From positions 3,758 through 12,687 of the forward strand of contig MHOB01000009.1 in the NCBI GenBank assembly GCA_001821795.1: a stretch of DNA of 8,930 nucleotides, written 5' to 3'. Origin of the DNA: Candidatus Ryanbacteria bacterium RIFCSPLOWO2_12_FULL_47_9c. Lineage in GTDB: Bacteria > Patescibacteriota > Minisyncoccia > Ryanbacterales > GWA2-47-10b. Position numbers and translations under genes: made by a program. Positions 6,746 through 8,930 of the stretch are shown piece after piece. Within the stretch, counting starts at the first letter, position 1, and the number at the start of each line of letters is the position of its first letter. Below the pieces are notes generated by a model, which ran no database searches, was not told the DNA's origin, and saw only the letters and a program-made list of their open reading frames with translations.

Positions 6746-8044
6746 TTAAGAAAACTCTTTTAATCGTGCTTTTATTGTACCAATAAATTTTTCAAAAGGA
6801 AGGGTCTCTTGAACACCTGTCTCCATGTTCCTGACGCCGACCGTTCCATCAAGCGCTTCTTTCTGGCCAAGAATCACTGCGACCGGAATTCCCAGTTTGT
6901 GGACAATATTGAGTTGAGACCTCAATGAATCTTTACTGAGAGACTGCGCGATGGGAACGCCAATTTTTCTCAACTCTTCAAGGAGAATCAGACTTTTCTT
7001 TTTTGCGGCAGGACCAAGCTGTATCAGAAAAATTTTCGGCTTTGTATCAGACCGGGGTTTTAGACCCTTCTTTTTCATGAGATCAACAACGCGTTCTACG
7101 CCCATCGCACTGCCCACTGCGGGTACGCGTTTGCCCCACATCATCTCTGACAAATCGTCATAACGTCCCCCTCCCCCAAGGGCAGGAGGATTTTCTCCAT
7201 CAGCATCTGACGGAAATACTTCAAAAATCGTCCTCCCGTAGTAATCAAGACCACGGACCAAATGGCTATCAAGAAAGTACGGTATGGAAATTTCATCAAG
7301 ATACTCGAGGACTTCCGCAAAATGCTTTTTTGAAAATTCCCCAAGATAATCCACCATCGGGGGCGCGCCGTCTTTTAACGCCCCGCACCCGGGGACCTTA
7401 CAATCAAGCAACCGTAACGGATTTTCTTTTATTCGGCGCTTGCAGTCTTTGCAAAGCATATCAATATGTTTCCGATAATAGGCAACGAGCTCCTTGCGAT
7501 AGACGACGCGATCTTGTTTATCGCCAAGCGTATTGATATTTATAATAATATCTTTCAATCCGAGCGATTGGAGCGTCGAGACAAAAATACGGATGACAAG
7601 AGCGTCACTGATAGCATCGTCATCTCCAATGATTTCAATATTTGCCTGATGGAACTCGCGAAAGCGTCCCGCTTGCGGGTTCTCGTGGCGGAAAAATGCG
7701 CCTGCCGAGAAAAGTTTAACCGGTTGCGGCAAACTCTGCATGCCATTTTCGTGGTAAGCGCGCATAACCGAAACGGTTGCCTCCGGGCGCAGAGAGAGCC
7801 GATCGCCGCCGCGCGTGCGGAGATTATACATTTGTTTTTCTACGACATCGGACGTATCGCCAAGCGGCCGAACAAAGAGTTCGGTTTTTTCGAGGTGAGG
7901 AGTTGCAATCTGGCTGCATCCATAAAATTCAGAGACGCGCTTCGCCTCTTTTATAACACGCTCGAGGTACGTAAAATCTTCCGGGAGAACATCGTGCATT
8001 CCCTTTACGCTTGTTGGCATTTCTTTTTTGGGCTGATGGGGCAT
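6746..8044 (-). CDS. hisS: Histidyl-tRNA synthetase (HisRS)
   Basis: A 432-residue class II aminoacyl-tRNA synthetase that charges tRNA-His. Seen: KGMHDVLPED near the N-terminus (14-23); motif 1 region with TPHLEKTELFVRPLGDTSDV (48-67); LRPEATVSVMRAY (85-97); motif 2 AFFRHENPQAGRFREFHQ (116-133), with R119 the likely ATP-contacting arginine; the histidine-specific motif RGLDYYGRTIFEVF (264-277); GGGGRYDDL (290-298); motif 3 around GSAMGVERV (311-319); and a C-terminal anticodon-binding domain from about 335. Cysteines 198, 201, 215 and 220 form a CxxC...Cx4C cluster, possibly structural. I start at the ATG at 8044, one base after the lepB stop; the frame could extend to 8101, but that would overlap lepB and add non-family residues. 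An internal ATG at 8020 is a lesser alternative. Confidence 0.97.
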   Translation of the reverse strand: MPHQPKKEMPTSVKGMHDVLPEDFTYLERVIKEAKRVSEFYGCSQIATPHLEKTELFVRPLGDTSDVVEKQMYNLRTRGGDRLSLRPEATVSVMRAYHENGMQSLPQPVKLFSAGAFFRHENPQAGRFREFHQANIEIIGDDDAISDALVIRIFVSTLQSLGLKDIIININTLGDKQDRVVYRKELVAYYRKHIDMLCKDCKRRIKENPLRLLDCKVPGCGALKDGAPPMVDYLGEFSKKHFAEVLEYLDEISIPYFLDSHLVRGLDYYGRTIFEVFPSDADGENPPALGGGGRYDDLSEMMWGKRVPAVGSAMGVERVVDLMKKKGLKPRSDTKPKIFLIQLGPAAKKKSLILLEELRKIGVPIAQSLSKDSLRSQLNIVHKLGIPVAVILGQKEALDGTVGVRNMETGVQETLPFEKFIGTIKARLKEFS

Positions 8045-8045
8045 A

Positions 8046-8624
8046 TTAAAAAACCGAGACTCGTGATAACGGCCAGAGCCGCAAAAAGGCGCGGCCCACA
8101 AGTTTGTTTGATTCTAAGACACCCCATACGCGAGAATCAGCGCTATCTCCGCGGTTATCGCCCAAAACAAAGAACTCACCCTCTCCGAGCGCCATTACAT
8201 CGTCGGGGTACGTTAGTATGTTCGCAGGTAAGTATGACTCTTCAAGAAGAATCGGGACGCCGCCATCGCCTGATTTAATTTTTATTTTTCCCCCTTCTAT
8301 AATAACGGTTTCTCCGGGAAGACCAACAACCCTCTTGATAAAGAATTTTCGCAGATCTCGCGGATAACGCAGGATAATGACATCCCCGCGCTCGGGTGGA
8401 TGAAAACGATAAGTCAATTCATCAACGATGAGATACTCCCCGTCCTGGAACGTGGGTTCCATGGACGCCCCACGAACAACGAAGGGCTGCGCGACAAAGT
8501 ACCGGATGGGAATCACAATAAGCAGAGAAATAACAAGCACACGTATGAGTTCCCAGAACTCATGTCGAATACTGCCTTGTTTCTTTTCTACCTCATCGGT
8601 ATCTTCAAATTCTTCAACTGCCAT
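8046..8624 (-). CDS. lepB: Signal peptidase I (leader peptidase)
   Basis: A 192-residue membrane serine protease that removes signal peptides from exported proteins on the outer face of the cytoplasmic membrane. Seen: an acidic cytoplasmic N-terminus (residues 1-25), one transmembrane helix at about 27-44 (LIRVLVISLLIVIPIRYFVA), box B VRGASMEPTF with catalytic Ser54, GDVIILRYP (80-88), box D KFFIKRVVGLPGE with the general base Lys97, and box E LGDNRGDSADSR (154-165). Size and single-span topology are of the small Gram-positive-like type. It is the first gene of the minus-strand operon, with a promoter 24-52 bases upstream and a very short AU-rich leader without a Shine-Dalgarno site. The stop TAA is one base before the hisS ATG. 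It is divergent from pth. Confidence 0.97.
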   Translation of the reverse strand: MAVEEFEDTDEVEKKQGSIRHEFWELIRVLVISLLIVIPIRYFVAQPFVVRGASMEPTFQDGEYLIVDELTYRFHPPERGDVIILRYPRDLRKFFIKRVVGLPGETVIIEGGKIKIKSGDGGVPILLEESYLPANILTYPDDVMALGEGEFFVLGDNRGDSADSRVWGVLESNKLVGRAFLRLWPLSRVSVF

Positions 8625-8647
8625 ATAAAAATATAAAATGTTAGCTT

Positions 8648-8676
8648 ATTATATAGGAATTGAAAAGGTTTCGCAA
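8648..8676 (-). promoter_or_regulatory. Sigma70-type promoter for the lepB-hisS-rpsU-yqeY-ftsA-ftsZ-nrdJ run
   Basis: On the minus strand, -35 TTGCGA (8676-8671), a 17-base spacer and a perfect -10 TATAAT (8653-8648). Spacing is ideal. Transcription would begin near 8641, leaving a leader of roughly 17 bases, AU-rich and without a Shine-Dalgarno site, before the lepB ATG at 8624. It lies in the only divergent intergenic region of the window (8625-8714). I see no equally good promoter for pth on the plus strand; a TATAGT at 8678-8683 lacks a properly spaced -35. Confidence 0.7.
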
Positions 8677-8714
8677 GTATAGTGCAAGAGAAATATCGAT
8701 GCTAGAGTAAATTT

Positions 8715-8930
8715 ATGAAAACAATCGTGGGTCTGGGAAACCCGGGCAAAGAGTACGAGGGCACGCGGCATAATATAGGAAGAGAGACTGTCGCGGCAAT
8801 CGCGAAGCATTTTGATTTTGAGCCGTGGCAGGAAAACAAAAAATTTTTTGGTCTGACGGCAACCGGCGCGATAAATAAACCCCGACGTAAAGTCGGGGCC
8901 CCGACTTCATTATCAAAAAATATCAATAGT
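8715..8930 (+). CDS. pth: Peptidyl-tRNA hydrolase, N-terminal fragment (runs off right edge)
   Basis: The first 72 codons of Pth, which rescues tRNAs by cleaving peptidyl-tRNA released from stalled ribosomes. Seen: IVGLGNPGKEYEGTRHNIG at residues 4-22, the family signature, with N9 and catalytic H19 (E. coli Asn10 and His20), and a KKFFG segment at 42-46 matching E. coli KFFG. After residue 55 the match stops: residues 56-65 are encoded by a GC-rich palindromic element (8880-8907), and the expected family segment containing FMN, due at about residues 66-70, has not appeared by the window end. The frame stays open, so this is either an in-frame insertion or the beginning of a broken gene. The ATG at 8715 is preceded in frame by TAG at 8703, which fixes the start region; no Shine-Dalgarno site is seen. 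Divergent from lepB. Confidence 0.9.
   Translation, partial: MKTIVGLGNPGKEYEGTRHNIGRETVAAIAKHFDFEPWQENKKFFGLTATGAINKPRRKVGAPTSLSKNINS
8880..8907. repeat. GC-rich palindromic element inside the pth reading frame
   Basis: Three copies of a 7-base unit in alternating orientation: CCCCGAC (8880-8886), GTCGGGG (8892-8898) and CCCCGAC (8899-8905). The first two can form a 7-bp hairpin with loop GTAAA. The second and third lie in a perfect 18-base palindrome, AAGTCGGGGCCCCGACTT (8890-8907). It is translated within pth as PRRKVGAPTS, unlike the Pth family at this position. Flanks are A/T-rich (ATAAATAAA before, CATTATCAAAAAA after). It resembles a small dispersed palindromic repeat or a terminator-like hairpin; only one copy is in this window, so repeat status is inference. 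Confidence 0.6.

Noticed and set aside
7466..8278. A 270-codon open frame on the plus strand opposite hisS and the end of lepB
   Set aside because: Antisense to two well-conserved genes; the translation has no domain signature.
8678..8683. TATAGT as a possible -10 box for pth
   Set aside because: The nearest -35-like TTGAAA (8660-8665) leaves only a 12-base spacer, and nothing suitable lies 16-18 bases upstream.
8699..8710. A three-codon upstream frame (ATG CTA GAG TAA) just before pth
   Set aside because: Too short to distinguish from chance; no independent support for translation.

Overview
The window looks like a chromosomal housekeeping segment from a Candidate Phyla Radiation (Patescibacteria) bacterium, most probably a parcubacterial lineage. 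This is inference from several things together: very compact minus-strand gene packing with 1-8 bp gaps, the style of the bS21, GatB/YqeY and PIF1-like proteins, a class II (B12-dependent) ribonucleotide reductase, weak or absent Shine-Dalgarno sites, and GC-rich palindromes in an otherwise medium-GC background. UGA is used as a normal stop (end of the GatB/YqeY gene), which argues against the UGA-glycine CPR lineages (Gracilibacteria/Absconditabacteria). No taxonomic marker was searched, so the placement is moderate confidence.

Layout, right to left along the minus strand. A well-formed sigma70-type promoter (8648-8676) drives lepB (signal peptidase I), followed almost without gaps by hisS (histidyl-tRNA synthetase), rpsU (bS21), a GatB/YqeY-domain gene, ftsA, ftsZ and nrdJ (adenosylcobalamin-dependent ribonucleotide reductase). 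I see no terminator inside this run of about 7.8 kb. A 13-bp perfect-stem hairpin (780-818) follows nrdJ. Beyond it lie cobO (cob(I)alamin adenosyltransferase) and, one base after its stop, the beginning of a PIF1-like helicase that runs off the left edge. On the right, divergent from lepB, is the start of pth (peptidyl-tRNA hydrolase) on the plus strand, which runs off the right edge and carries a GC-rich palindromic element inside its reading frame.

Functional themes: protein export (LepB), translation (HisS, bS21, Pth, possibly YqeY), cytokinesis (the FtsA-FtsZ pair with an intact FtsZ C-terminal peptide and an FtsA C-terminal amphipathic tail), and deoxynucleotide supply (NrdJ) next to the enzyme that makes its coenzyme (CobO). 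The nrdJ-cobO pairing suggests that corrinoid salvage feeds DNA precursor synthesis. There is no intergenic stretch longer than 90 bases. I found no rRNA, tRNA, CRISPR array, insertion sequence or obvious defence/mobile system. The window is mostly ordinary core genome. The points most worth a second look are the palindromic element inside pth, the nrdJ/hairpin/cobO arrangement, and substitutions in nucleotide-binding motifs of FtsZ and FtsA.
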